Positions 11,960-21,531 of a DNA stretch of 64,000 nucleotides are shown here, piece after piece; position 1 is the first letter of the stretch; the number at the start of each line of letters is the position of its first letter. The stretch is taken from assembly GCA_022747635.1 (NCBI GenBank), contig JAKTNV010000041.1, positions 1,821,501 through 1,885,500 of the forward strand, read 5' to 3'. Source of the DNA: Hetaerina americana (taxonomy: Eukaryota > Arthropoda > Insecta > Odonata > Calopterygidae). The position numbers and the translations under genes were made by a program. The notes under the pieces are model-generated. The model saw nothing but the letters and a program-made list of their open reading frames with translations, did no database searches and was not told where the DNA came from.

Positions 11960-12979
11960 ATGGCTTCATCCAGGTCCCCTGTTGCCATGCTCGAAGGCAC
12001 TGGCGAATGCGCGGCTTTAAGGGCCCGTATCGTCATGCTGGAGAGAATGGTGCGGGAGCTTCGATTGGAGATCGCCGGCCGGAGGGCTCCCCTCGGGAGA
12101 GATGGTGCTCAGGGTCGGAATACGAAAACCCGCCACGCCCATAGGGGTGCACGGATTCGTCCGAATGCAACACGTGGCTGGGCGATTAGAGACCTACCCC
12201 GTGTCCCATCTCTCAACGAGGGAGTGTCTCACGTCCGTAGGTCGGACGATTGGAGGGTCGTCTCTCGGGGCAAGGGGAAGGTAACGCTGCGGCGAGGATT
12301 GGACTCTGCGGAGGCAGATACCATCCCCGTCTCCAACAGGTACCAGGTGCTGTCGGATGACAGCACCACCGTACCTGCAGCCCCTATCCCTACTCCGAGG
12401 GCACTGCCTAGGGTAAGGCATCAGCGGTCGGGGAGGGAGGGAACCGTTATATTAGGTAGTTCAAATGTCCGGCGTATAATGAACCCGCTGCGCCGCAGAG
12501 TCCAACAGGAGGGAGGTGTTGGATTCTTGTCGTCCTGGTGTATACCGGGCGGCGGGGTACCCCAGGCGACGCTGGCGGTGAAGGCGGCCGTCAGTAATAC
12601 GGGCTGCTCCAAGCTACGCATTGTGGCTCATGTCGGGACAAACGACGCCTCGGAACGTGGATCTGAAGAGATCCTGCGCTCCTTTAAGGAGATGCACTCG
12701 GAGGTGAAACGAGTCGAGGCAGAGTTGAAGGTCCCAATTAAATTAAGTATATGTAGTATTGTGCCGCGTGTAGACCGCGGAAGGCTCGTTTGGAGCCGCA
12801 TTGAGGGTTTAAATCAGAGATTGCTGGGATTTTGCCGGGGAATCGGAGCGGACTTCGTTGATCTGAGGCCCGTCCTCTCATCGTGTCGGGTACCCCTTAA
12901 TCGCTCCGGGGTCCATTATACTGCCGAGGCATCGCAGTTGGTAGCGCGTAGGTTACACGAACACGTTTCGAGGGTTTAG
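11960..12979 (+). CDS. CR1 ORF1 protein with SGNH-esterase-like domain
   Basis: This is an uninterrupted 339-residue frame from a clear ATG. The N-terminus has a short leucine-rich helix likely to form a coiled coil (LRARIVMLERMVRELRLEI, about residues 20-38), followed by an Arg-rich basic stretch that could bind RNA. From about residue 160 there is an SGNH hydrolase-like fold. VILGSSNVRR corresponds to block I with the serine, VGTND to block III, and SGVHYTAEA to block V. CR1-group ORF1 proteins are known to carry esterase domains of this type. In block V the usual aspartate three residues before the histidine is a serine, so esterase activity is doubtful. The last 35 bases overlap the ORF2 frame. 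Confidence 0.85.
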   Translation: MASSRSPVAMLEGTGECAALRARIVMLERMVRELRLEIAGRRAPLGRDGAQGRNTKTRHAHRGARIRPNATRGWAIRDLPRVPSLNEGVSHVRRSDDWRVVSRGKGKVTLRRGLDSAEADTIPVSNRYQVLSDDSTTVPAAPIPTPRALPRVRHQRSGREGTVILGSSNVRRIMNPLRRRVQQEGGVGFLSSWCIPGGGVPQATLAVKAAVSNTGCSKLRIVAHVGTNDASERGSEEILRSFKEMHSEVKRVEAELKVPIKLSICSIVPRVDRGRLVWSRIEGLNQRLLGFCRGIGADFVDLRPVLSSCRVPLNRSGVHYTAEASQLVARRLHEHVSRV

Positions 12980-15900
12980 CATAGCTGGTAGGAGAGAGCG
13001 TAGGTCATATATTGGGAAAAATAAAGTAGAATCCAGCGCTTTTTGTCAATTCAGTTCAGGTAATGCCTCTCATATCCCCAAAAAAATTGAACAAACAAAT
13101 ACTTGCGTTAAAACAACATATAACCCACGTAAATTTAATAAAATTGGTGCCTCTACATACATAACAGATAGCAATGCAAGTGAATGTAATTCTTTTGTCT
13201 CTGTTCACCACGAATCGTCTCAAAACAGTTTTGTTAGCGTACATAAAACCGAAAAACAAGAAGTTATTAGCCATATTAAAATTATAACATTAAACTGCCG
13301 TAGCATTAGAAACAAAATATCGGATATTGAACATATTTTTGTCAGTACAAACGCAGACATAGTAGTTGGAACAGAAAGTTGGCTCACGGGAGATATAGCA
13401 AACAATGAGGTTTTTCCAAACGGTTTCACAATTTACAGAAGGGACAGACCAAATAGGTTGGGTGGGGGAGTATTTATTGCAGTAAAGTCACATCTTAGTA
13501 GCCAACGATATGAATGCGACGTAGATGACATAGAAAGCGTTTGGTGCAACATTAAGGACTACAACGGCAGAAGCCTATACGTGTGTTCATTTTATAGACC
13601 CCCAGATTCTAACACAGGTGTTCTACACAAGCTCGACGAACAAATATCCACTATCAGCAGCAGACAAAGCAACAGTATTACTATAATCGCTGGCGACACA
13701 AATCTACCGTCAATTGACTGGGACAACTACTGCGTAGGAAAATCTGCCAAAAACAGAGATTCATGCCAAGAACTCCTTCATATATTCACAAAACACTCCT
13801 TAGAACAAATAGTTAAATCACCAACACGGGGCCAAAGCATACTAGACATCTTTGCGACTTCTATGCCCGAAATCATTACTAACATTGAAATAATAGACGG
13901 AATCAGTGACCATAAGGCTATTCTTGTGGAGTTAAAAACGAAGTTCGTCAAAATAAACAAAGAAAAGCGTAAAATATACCTATACAACAAGGCAAATTTT
14001 AACGGACTAAGAGAATATTTAAAGATAAAATTACCAGAATACAAGACAAAAACACTGACAACAAATACAGAGAACACTTGGAATTATTTCTTAAATATTT
14101 TACGCGAAGGAATGAAGACGTACATCCCGTCCAAACTCAAATGCGACAGTAAGGAACCTAGATGGTACAACGGGGAAGTCAGATCGGCATTAAGAAGGCA
14201 AAGAAAGCTACAGGCAAATTTCAAAAAGAGTTTAAAAAGTGACGATATAATTTATGTGAATACAACCAAACAGCTACTAAAAGAATGTCGTAGTAAGACG
14301 AAAAGTATTATGCGCACAGCACTACACTCTTTTAAATCTAAAATGCTAAGCGAATATCTTGAGGAAAATCCAAAGTCATTCTGGTCCTATGTTAGGGAAA
14401 TACAGGGTAAACGTCCCACTGTTCACTCTTTGAAGACGGAAAATGGAGAAATCATTACAGATAGCGTGAAAAAGGCAAATATTTTAAACCATTTTTTCCA
14501 GAGCGTCTACAACAAAAACACAAACGCACCAAACGATCCTCCACACCCACCCGGGGAACACATGAGCGATCTTACACTGACCAAGCAGGGAATAGTACAT
14601 CTGCTCCGTAGTATCAAAGCACACAAGGCACCTGGTCCGGAAGAAATACCTGCTAGAATATTAAAGGAATTAGCTGACGACATTGCCCCATTTTTACATA
14701 TTGTTTTTCTAAAATCGATAGAAGAAGGCTCAGTGCCTCGCGACTGGAAGCTAGCCCATATAACTCCCATCTATAAAGGCGGCGATAGGGATAAACCAAC
14801 CAATTACCGACCCATTTCTTTAACATCGATCTCTTGTAAAATATTGGAACACATTATTGTCACTAACATTATGAAATTTCTTGATAGTAGGAAAATACTA
14901 ATCCACAACCAGCACGGATTTAGGAAAAGCAGATCTTGCGAAACACAACTTGGACTCTTCATTCACGATATACTTAGATCGGGAGAAAAGAACACACAAG
15001 TCGATGCAGTATTCCTGGATTTCAAAAAAGCCTTCGACAAAGTCCCACACAATAAATTGTTACATAAACTTAAATACTATGGGATCAATGAGAAAATAAT
15101 TAATTGGATTAGAGACTTCTTGTCAAACCGCAAACAAATAGTAGTCATAGATGGGTTGTGCTCAACGGAGAGAGATGTAACTTCGGGCGTCCCCCAGGGA
15201 AGTGTAATAGGGCCTCTTCTGTTCTTAATATACATAAATGACTTAAGCACACACGTTAGTAGCAATCTAAGGTTATTTGCTGACGACACGGTGATATACA
15301 GGGAAATAAGGAGCCAACTAGATCGCGAGCTACTCTCTAGAGACTTAGACAATATCTCGGAATGGTGCAATAAATGGGGATTAACACTTAATATAGATAA
15401 ATGTGCAGTTTTGAAATTTTGGAATAAAGGAAGCGAGGAACAGGATATAAACTACAAAATAGAGGGTTCAGTATTGACTACGGCAAATCAAGTTAAATAT
15501 TTGGGGGTTGCTCTAACACCACGCCTTTCATGGGGAGCACATATCAGGACAATATGCGGATCAGCTTTAAAGAAACTTGGCTTCATAAAACGGGTGGTGG
15601 GGAAATGTAATGAAAAAGTTAAAGAGAGGTGTTATTTTGCTCTAGTTAGACCTCATTTGGAATATGCCGCAAGTATTTGGGATCCGTGGGAGAAAATTTG
15701 GCAAAAAGAATTAGATAAAGTCCAGAGAAAATCCGCTAGATTCGTTAAAAATTGTTATGATAAAAGCACAAGTGTGACAGGTCTCTTAGGGGATTTAGGC
15801 TGGGAACCACTTGAAGTGCGGAGAGAACAAGCGAGGCTTAGACTTTTAGAAAAGTTCAGAACAAACGAGTTTAAATATGACACTGAAGGAATTATAATGG

Positions 15901-16034
15901 CCCCACACTACTTAGGTAGATCAGACCACAAAGATAAACTAAGGGAGATAGATTCCAAGACAGATAGGTACAAATACTCATTCTTTCCCCGAACAATCAG
16001 TAATCATAATAGCAAGAAACCGAAGTCACTTTAG
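12945..16034 (+). CDS. CR1 ORF2: endonuclease-reverse transcriptase
   Basis: The frame is open from after a stop at 12,942 to the stop ending at 16,034, about 1,029 codons. The AP-type endonuclease begins near 13,284 (ITLNCRSIRNK) with TESWL, GDTN and SDH motifs. The reverse transcriptase follows, with DWKLAHITPIYKGG, FLDFKKAFDKVPH, GVPQGSVIGPLLF and the catalytic FADD. The C-terminus has YLGV, HLEYAASIWDP and SARFVKN. No in-frame ATG occurs between the opening stop and about 13,864, which is inside the endonuclease. The start is therefore unexplained: reinitiation at a non-AUG codon or a +1 shift from ORF1 are possible. The first 113 codons before the endonuclease are not recognised. Confidence 0.9.
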   Translation, partial: RVGYTNTFRGFSIAGRRERRSYIGKNKVESSAFCQFSSGNASHIPKKIEQTNTCVKTTYNPRKFNKIGASTYITDSNASECNSFVSVHHESSQNSFVSVHKTEKQEVISHIKIITLNCRSIRNKISDIEHIFVSTNADIVVGTESWLTGDIANNEVFPNGFTIYRRDRPNRLGGGVFIAVKSHLSSQRYECDVDDIESVWCNIKDYNGRSLYVCSFYRPPDSNTGVLHKLDEQISTISSRQSNSITIIAGDTNLPSIDWDNYCVGKSAKNRDSCQELLHIFTKHSLEQIVKSPTRGQSILDIFATSMPEIITNIEIIDGISDHKAILVELKTKFVKINKEKRKIYLYNKANFNGLREYLKIKLPEYKTKTLTTNTENTWNYFLNILREGMKTYIPSKLKCDSKEPRWYNGEVRSALRRQRKLQANFKKSLKSDDIIYVNTTKQLLKECRSKTKSIMRTALHSFKSKMLSEYLEENPKSFWSYVREIQGKRPTVHSLKTENGEIITDSVKKANILNHFFQSVYNKNTNAPNDPPHPPGEHMSDLTLTKQGIVHLLRSIKAHKAPGPEEIPARILKELADDIAPFLHIVFLKSIEEGSVPRDWKLAHITPIYKGGDRDKPTNYRPISLTSISCKILEHIIVTNIMKFLDSRKILIHNQHGFRKSRSCETQLGLFIHDILRSGEKNTQVDAVFLDFKKAFDKVPHNKLLHKLKYYGINEKIINWIRDFLSNRKQIVVIDGLCSTERDVTSGVPQGSVIGPLLFLIYINDLSTHVSSNLRLFADDTVIYREIRSQLDRELLSRDLDNISEWCNKWGLTLNIDKCAVLKFWNKGSEEQDINYKIEGSVLTTANQVKYLGVALTPRLSWGAHIRTICGSALKKLGFIKRVVGKCNEKVKERCYFALVRPHLEYAASIWDPWEKIWQKELDKVQRKSARFVKNCYDKSTSVTGLLGDLGWEPLEVRREQARLRLLEKFRTNEFKYDTEGIIMAPHYLGRSDHKDKLREIDSKTDRYKYSFFPRTISNHNSKKPKSL

Positions 16035-16330
16035 AAATATTAAAAACGTTGAATTTACAAGTCGGAACAAAATTAAACACTATAGAGATGTTAGGTATAC
16101 TTTCAGGTGCATGTGTATGTTAGTTGGTAGTTTGAGTGTTTGCATGTGTGTGGGGTGTAAGTGTTCATGCATGAATGTATGCCATGTTTTTTTTTATATA
16201 TGATTTTGTCGTTATTGCATGCGGTTTTTTTTTCTTTTTCTTTTCTAAATTATGGGTGGTGTCCTAGCACCCCCCGCCACACGCCCTTGCGGCGGCTTGC
16301 GGGGTATTGAGTAGATGTAGATGTAGATAA

Positions 16331-17180
16331 GAAAAAAATATGAGAGAATAAAATGGTGGCATGCAAACAGAGAGCTACGCAAAAGGAAGTGCAAAGAGTA
16401 CCATGGATTTTTTAAGAGAAACCATGGATCACGGATGAGATGATTACAAGAATGGATAATAGGAGAAAATGGAAGAATGTAAATACAGAATTAGGCAAAA
16501 TGAAGTACAAAGAATTAAACAATAAATTGAGGCGGGCAAGGAATAAAGCAAAAGAAGCTTGATGGAGACGCAGTACGAGGATATGAATCTTTTGCAGAGG
16601 AAGGGTGATATGGGTGCGCTATACAGCAAGGTCAAAACGCTATCGGGGAGTAAGAAGGGAATATCTGTGTTTACATGAAGACAAACTTAGATATAGAAAT
16701 TTAAGTAGACGTAGATGAAGTTATTCAAGAAGTTTTCTCGGGTTTCCCACCGGGTCAGGTTGCAGTACGCCGACGTTTCGAAGGCTGACTCTGCCATCGT
16801 CTTCAGGGTGAAGTCGATGTAGATGAAGTTAGGTTAGGTCTAGGAAAATAACCGGTGAGACAGAAAGAGCATTAAGGGGGTTGGGATCAAATAAGACCTC
16901 GGGGGAAGACGACATTCAGGCGGAACTACTTCAAGGTATGAGAAAATGTTGGAGAAAGAGTCCATAGGGGCTAATTCGTAGCATCTATGAGGGAATCTGG
17001 CCGGAAGAATTTTTGAGATCAGTGTTAGTTCCTATTCTGAAAAAGGTAAAGGCTACATCATGTGAGGACTACAGGACAATACGTTTGATATCCCACGCAG
17101 CTGAAGCGGTTCTCAGGTTAATCAACAAAAAGATGGAGAGTAGGCCAAATGATTACTTGGGGGATGATCAGTTTGGGCAC
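16331..17180 (+). mobile_element. RTE-like LINE fragment, right part of the split copy
   Basis: From 16,418 the sequence continues the RTE linker (ATGGATCACGGATGAGA, then KYKELNNKLRRARNKAKEA). It runs into the start of the reverse transcriptase (SVLVPILKKVKATSCEDYRT, then SHAAEAVLRLINKKMES, then DDQFG). It ends abruptly where a pyrimidine-rich tract begins. Frame breaks are present. A 95-bp insert at 16,724-16,818 interrupts it. Confidence 0.75.
16724..16818. mobile_element. 95-bp insert with 13-bp direct repeats
   Basis: The 13-bp sequence GTAGATGAAGTTA occurs at 16,711-16,723 and 16,819-16,831. Between them lies a 95-base segment containing CTCGGGTTTCCCACCGGGTC and GCCGACGTTTCGAAGG. Its size matches the 97-bp insert at 444-540. 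The reverse strand of that insert contains CGGGTTTCACCGCGTCGTTG, which resembles this segment's core. No coding is present. Confidence 0.55.
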
Positions 17181-17182
17181 TC

Positions 17183-17420
17183 CGACCTCACCTTCCCCTC
17201 ACGTTTTCACACCCTCCCATCTTCACCCCATCCCCTTCTACCCTTCCCCTCTTCACCCCCTCACCTCTTCACCGACCCTCATTCACTCCCTCCCTCCTCT
17301 TCTCCCGTCCCTCTTCTCCCTCCCCTCTTCATTCCCTCCCCTCTTCATCCCATCTCCTCTTCATCCCATCTCCTCTTCACTCCCTCCCCCTTCACTCTCA
17401 CCCCTCTACACCCCACCCCT
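17183..17420. repeat. pyrimidine-rich low-complexity tract (CCTCTTCAC-like)
   Basis: About 240 bases of imperfect CTTCACCCC / TCCCTCCCCTC units on the plus strand. Open frames here give Ser/Pro/Leu runs and are not coding evidence. Confidence 0.85.
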
Positions 17421-17644
17421 CGTCGCCCGTCCGACTGCCGGTCCATGGATCGATCAACCTCCGCCCCCGGGGGAGAGCCCTCCCTAACTTGTGACGGGGC
17501 AACCGTGGGCCGGGTGAGCTGGTCGTGTCTCCCGGAAAGCGGAGGAGGGTCGGTTAGGGGTGGTAGTCATTCGGCGGCCCCTATGAGTGTGTGGAGGGGC
17601 GCATTATGCACCAGGGTCGGACCCCCCCTCCTCCAATGATCTCC

Positions 17645-17809
17645 TCGCTTTGTTTTCTTTCACTCCAGGTGTTGGATCCCGAGGGGGGGATGCTGCCCTC
17701 CCCCGACATCCTAGTCGCCGTGCACCACCCCTGCGTGTTTCTATGTGCACCTGACTCGTTGGTGCGCGAGTGGTACTCTATCGCTAATTTTCACAGCATT
17801 TATCGCTAG
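17645..17809 (+). other. possible isolated coding segment, function unknown
   Basis: After a pyrimidine-rich stretch ending in CTTTCACTCCAG (a good splice-acceptor shape, ending at 17,668), the frame reads VLDPEGGMLPSPDILVAVHH, then PCVFLCAPDSLVREWYS, to a stop at 17,809. The composition looks protein-like, but I do not recognise the family and see no partner exon. It may be chance in GC-rich DNA. Confidence 0.2.
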
Positions 17810-17829
17810 AAGGTACTTTTAGATGGTAA

Positions 17830-18330
17830 CATAGCTTTAAGAAGTGCATAGCGGGACAATTAGACGGATAGTTTAAAAATTCTTGGCTAAAATATGAAAA
17901 GAATGTGAAGAACAAGTGAATTTTCGTAGAAATAAACCGTGTAAATAAGCCTTTGGACAAGTGAAACATTTTCGAGCGAATAAACCGTCAAATACACGCT
18001 ATTCGTAATTATGCACGGTGTTGTTTGCTGGAAACAACTGCAGAAGGTGAAAATAACTTGCCTCAATTCAGGGAGAGGAAATATCAAAATATTATTGCTC
18101 AAATATGGTAAATGACAAAATTGGACATATTCGTGCGAATATAACTTGAACAATACGCTTTTGGTAATCATATACCATATTGTTAGCTGGAAACTTCCTA
18201 AAATGGGAATAATCTTGTCTCAATAACCAAAGTGAACATTAAATGACACAAATTAATAAGGAAAAAACACATTTAAAAATCTTAGCTGAAATTTGTAAAA
18301 TGCAAAAATATGCCAGTGCGATTTTGGTCA
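17830..18330. repeat. divergent tandem repeat, about 160-bp period
   Basis: Blocks such as TTCG.GCGAATA, ACGCT.TT.GTAAT.AT, TGTT.GCTGGAAAC and AAT.A.CTTG.CTCAAT appear at about 17,965-18,060 and again about 160 bases later at 18,125-18,235. A weaker partial copy lies before the first and another after the second. The copies are highly diverged, so this is an old array. Confidence 0.5.
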
Positions 18331-18649
18331 CGAAAAAATGTATTGCTTTATTTTTCAGTGTTTTTGCTGTGATCTTGTTTGTTCTCGTAAATTTTGCTTG
18401 TCGTATTTTAAAGAGTACTTCTTCCTGCTATGTACCTTTCATGGCATAGAATGGAAAATGGCGCGCTAAATTACCACTGTAGCAGTAGTAGTAGTTATGG
18501 TTCTTAGAGTTCATCGACAGTTGTGGTCATTTTGCACCACTCTGAAAAAGTTTTAAATCTCAATGCAATTTCAATAAATTGGTGAATATTCAAAATATAT
18601 ATAAATAGTTAAAAACAATTTTTGTTGCACGATTTCTAACAAATAGATT

Positions 18650-19412
18650 GCCCCAAAATCCCCATTTATGCAACGTGTTTGTGATAATCTGTAGCCACAC
18701 ACTATCGCAGGCCTTCTCAAGGTCGAAGAACTCGCCTAAAACAGTACAGGTGCAGTAGAGAAGCTTCCTGGATGAAATTAATAGTGCGCGCCAAATAGTC
18801 CGTCTCTAACGCCGAAAACCTCGCGGAGCGACGGGAATAAGGTGTCATCTCCTCAAGCACCAAAGGAGACGCCAGTTGACCATTCTTTCAAATACTTTGC
18901 ACAGGCAACTGGTCAGAAAGTTAGTCATTCGGGTCATTTTTGTTCTTGCCCTGTTTCGAAATTGGTTTCACCACGGACTCCCGCCAGGAATTTGTGAACC
19001 TACCCTTGATCCACAACTGATTGCGGATATTGAGGAGGACCTGCCTCCGGAATATTGCAGAGGAAAGCGTTGTGGATTCTGTCCACCCCTTGCGAGGTGC
19101 TATGGAAGTTTGTTGGTGGATTTTGATTCCCAGGGCGGGCGAGAAGGGCACATTGTATTCTGCCCGTGTTCGAGTCTCACTGAAAGAAAGATGGGCTCCT
19201 TATCATCGCATATTTACGTTTACAAAGTCGGCCTTGTGGCACCCGTCACTACTGTTGGCTGCCAACTGATTTGAGAATATGTCGCTTATTTCTGGGAGTG
19301 AAGTCACCACCCGGCCAGCTATAAGCAGTAGTGAGATGACGAAGGATCCCTTGGACCCGGAGATTTTCTTGACCCTGTCCCATACCTGAGCGAGTGAACT
19401 TTTCTGAGGCAT
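18650..19412 (-). pseudogene. Jockey-like LINE, reverse transcriptase relic
   Basis: The minus strand carries, in order: SSLAQVWDRVKKISGSKG (linker), VVTSLPEISDIFSNQLA, then FTNSWRESVVKPISKQGKNK. A frame change leads to LTSCLCKVFERMVNWRLLW, and finally FFDLEKACDSVWLQI with LHKWGF. This order matches the pre-RT linker and the first RT motifs of Jockey-group LINEs. Several shifts and a stop break it. It ends near 18,650 before the catalytic FADD motif. Confidence 0.8.
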
Positions 19413-19437
19413 AAGTTCTACGGAGACATTTGGAATG

Positions 19438-20078
19438 ATTCAGCAAGCCTTTGTTAATGAAGCTATGAGTCGAAGCCAATGTTTTGAGAGGCACAGTCGT
19501 TTTAAATCGGGCAGAACCTCGACAGATGAAGATTCACGAATGGGGCGGCCTTCCACTTCGACAGACCCCAGCCATGTCAATTTGGTGAACGATTTGGTGC
19601 GGATAAATCGCCGCTTAACTGTTTGGGAGATAGCCGAGGAGGTGAACATTAGTTTTGGATCCAATCAGGCAATTTTGACAGACATTTCGGGCATGACGCG
19701 CGTCGCATCAAAATTCGTCCCACGGGTGCTGACTGATGAACAGAGACAAAAACGTGTGGATATTTTTCAGGAACTCCTGGATCGAGCCAAGGCCGACCCA
19801 GAGTTTTTTAAAACCTTATTAATGTTTCCAAAGTTAAAATCAACCTTGAAAGGGCGCCGATTCGACTCTATTGCGGACATTAAAACTAATTGTACGGCGC
19901 ACCTGAAGAGAATCCTCAAGGTGGCTTACCAGGTAGGGTTCGAGAGCTGGAAGAAACGTTGGCAAAGGTGTCTCGTCAATCAAGGCATGTACTTTGAGGG
20001 CGACAAGTTCGATTAAGCTGTATCCGTCGAAATAAACAAGTTATAAAATCAGTCCGGTCTTTTTTTGATCACACCTTG
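19438..20078 (+). pseudogene. mariner transposase with in-frame deletion of the catalytic core
   Basis: A single uninterrupted frame (to the stop at 20,016) reads NEAMSRSQCFERHSRFKSGR, GRPSTSTDPSHVNLVNDLV and RRLTVWEIAEEVNISFGS, the helix-turn-helix half. It continues with SKFVPRVLTDEQRQKRVDI and AKADPEFFKT. It then passes directly to LLMFPKLKSTLKGRRFDS and the C-terminus SWKKRWQRCL..GMYFEGDKFD. The segment holding all three catalytic aspartates is absent, without loss of frame. The right terminal sequence TTTGATCACACCTTG ends at 20,078, followed by TA. No left terminal repeat was found. The product, if made, could bind DNA but not cut. Confidence 0.85.
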
Positions 20079-20080
20079 TA

Positions 20081-20943
20081 TGACTCCCTGACAGGTGTTT
20101 TAGAGTGCGGTACACCTTCACATTTATCGGAATCTCATGGAGCATTCCCATTGCCAAGATTCTTTCGCTCTGTCTATCGTCCAGGGCAGTGTGCCATCCC
20201 TCAGTTTCCTGACAGTCTTAGTCAGCAAATACGATCTGCAAAAGCACTCTTCGTACAAGTAAAGTTGACACCTTTTTCAAGGTCTCACCTTCCTTGGCGC
20301 ACGATATGATAAGGTACCGCTTGCATGCGGCGTAACAATTTCCTCCCCCGCCCGCGTCCGGATGGGTTCTCTTAGGTATTGTGTAAAGTTTTTTTCCTCC
20401 ATAGAATTAAATATTTCATCCCTCGGCCTCCTCACCCACCACGGAGCCAAACATTCGAGACGCCGCCCTGCTTATGTAATCGGAGCGGTCGCCAGGGCTA
20501 ACTCGAGGGATAGAACGCTTTAGGAGTGGTTTTCTGTTTTCAGGAGATGGTTTCTGTCCGGACGCATCCCTTGCTGGCTGGGGGTTTGTTTTCGGGGTTT
20601 CGGCCCACTCTTTAAGTCGCCTCTTACGACAAGCAGGGATGCTGCGGAAGTATTCTCAATCCCCATACCCACAGGGGTGGCGCAGCAAATGCTCCGACAC
20701 ACCCTGGTGTCATTTACAACATTATTATTATCATCATCATCACATGTCACGCTGGGAAGTTAATCGGGCAAAAAAATAATAAAGGTGGCTAAATCTCTAG
20801 AAACACGACCCCGTAAGTTTTTGTGACACCAAATAGCCACCGAAGATAATAGCGATGAGTATGTGAGCATAGAAAACGATTAAAGTTTAATCATTCAATA
20901 CAAGACATAATTAAAGGGGTCAACCCTAGTCTGAATATATTTC
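20081..20943. other. no gene recognised; probable TE-derived segment at 20,520-20,750
   Basis: On the minus strand, 20,690-20,560 contains CTTGTCGTAAGAGGCGACTT. I associate this short motif with repeated sequences near insect non-LTR elements, but the element cannot be assigned. The rest shows nothing recognisable. Confidence 0.3.
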
Positions 20944-20949
20944 TTTATT
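20944..20949 (-). terminator. candidate polyadenylation signal for TRPA1
   Basis: An AATAAA hexamer on the minus strand lies 427 bases past the TRPA1 stop codon. It is the only exact hexamer I found on this strand between 20,940 and 21,376. No cDNA is available to confirm its use. Confidence 0.35.
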
Positions 20950-21375
20950 TAAATTGGAGATGACAGTGAAGAATAGCAATTCTGAATGCCTAAAGTGATC
21001 CAGGTAGACAAAGTAGGCTTAAGTTATACATGGCTAGTTATTAAAAAGTTATCATGCATTTTAATGGTCATATGCCGTACAAATAGGGAATGGAAATTTT
21101 AAATACATAGGAAATTACACTTCTTGGTTGTCAAAGTTGACGTAGTAAATACTTCCTTAGCCCACAGTTTTGTTCTTTAAATTTAAAGAAACAATATATT
21201 AGAGAAAACCTTGCCATACATTTCTGTTTTTATGAATGATCAACAAATGTGATTAGAATTAAAATAAAATTTCTAATTTCATAAGTACAGTCACTGAGAC
21301 ATCCGATAATCATTTCATTTGTACCAGCAAGAGAAGCTGCGGAGAGACCAAAATTCAATAATTTACATCTTCTCT

Positions 21376-21531
21376 CTAGCTTGAGTGACTTTTTCCAAAG
21401 ACTAATGCTGTTCTCAACTTGCTTCTGATTGACGGAGACTGCCACCTGCTCCTGCATGGCATTGCGTGGTTGATATCCCCGGGAGGGACTCCTTCATCCA
21501 CTTCATCTGCCTCCGTCTTTATCTCCATTTT
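21376..21531 (-). CDS. TrpA1: TRPA1 last exon and stop
   Basis: The exon is 156 bases, phase 0 in after TTCCTGCAG, ending in a TAG at 21,376-21,378. It encodes KMEIKTEADEVDEGVPPGDI, then RWQSPSIRSKLRTALVFGKS. The acidic KTEADEVDEG block and the basic tail both match the insect TRPA1 C-terminus. Confidence 0.93.
   Translation of the reverse strand, partial: KMEIKTEADEVDEGVPPGDINHAMPCRSRWQSPSIRSKLRTALVFGKSHSS

Larger units (their letters stand above)
11476..16330 (+). mobile_element. CR1-type LINE, nearly full length
   Basis: The element has a 5' leader of about 480 bases, two long open frames (ORF1 11,960-12,979; ORF2 12,945-16,034) and a 3' untranslated region with a T-rich tract. It ends in a GTAGATGTAGATGTAGAT tail at 16,310-16,327. 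CR1 elements move by target-primed reverse transcription and usually end in short tandem repeats, as here. All the usual endonuclease and reverse transcriptase motifs are intact, so this copy looks recent. The exact 5' boundary is inferred from where RTE sequence stops. Confidence 0.85.

Noticed and set aside
17013..17639. 208-codon frame that begins with reverse transcriptase residues
   Set aside because: The first 55 codons are the RTE relic; the remainder is the frame running through a pyrimidine-rich tract and is not a protein.
18243..18449. 68-codon frame with a hydrophobic segment
   Set aside because: It lies across a divergent tandem repeat and AT-rich DNA; a membrane-like stretch is expected by chance.
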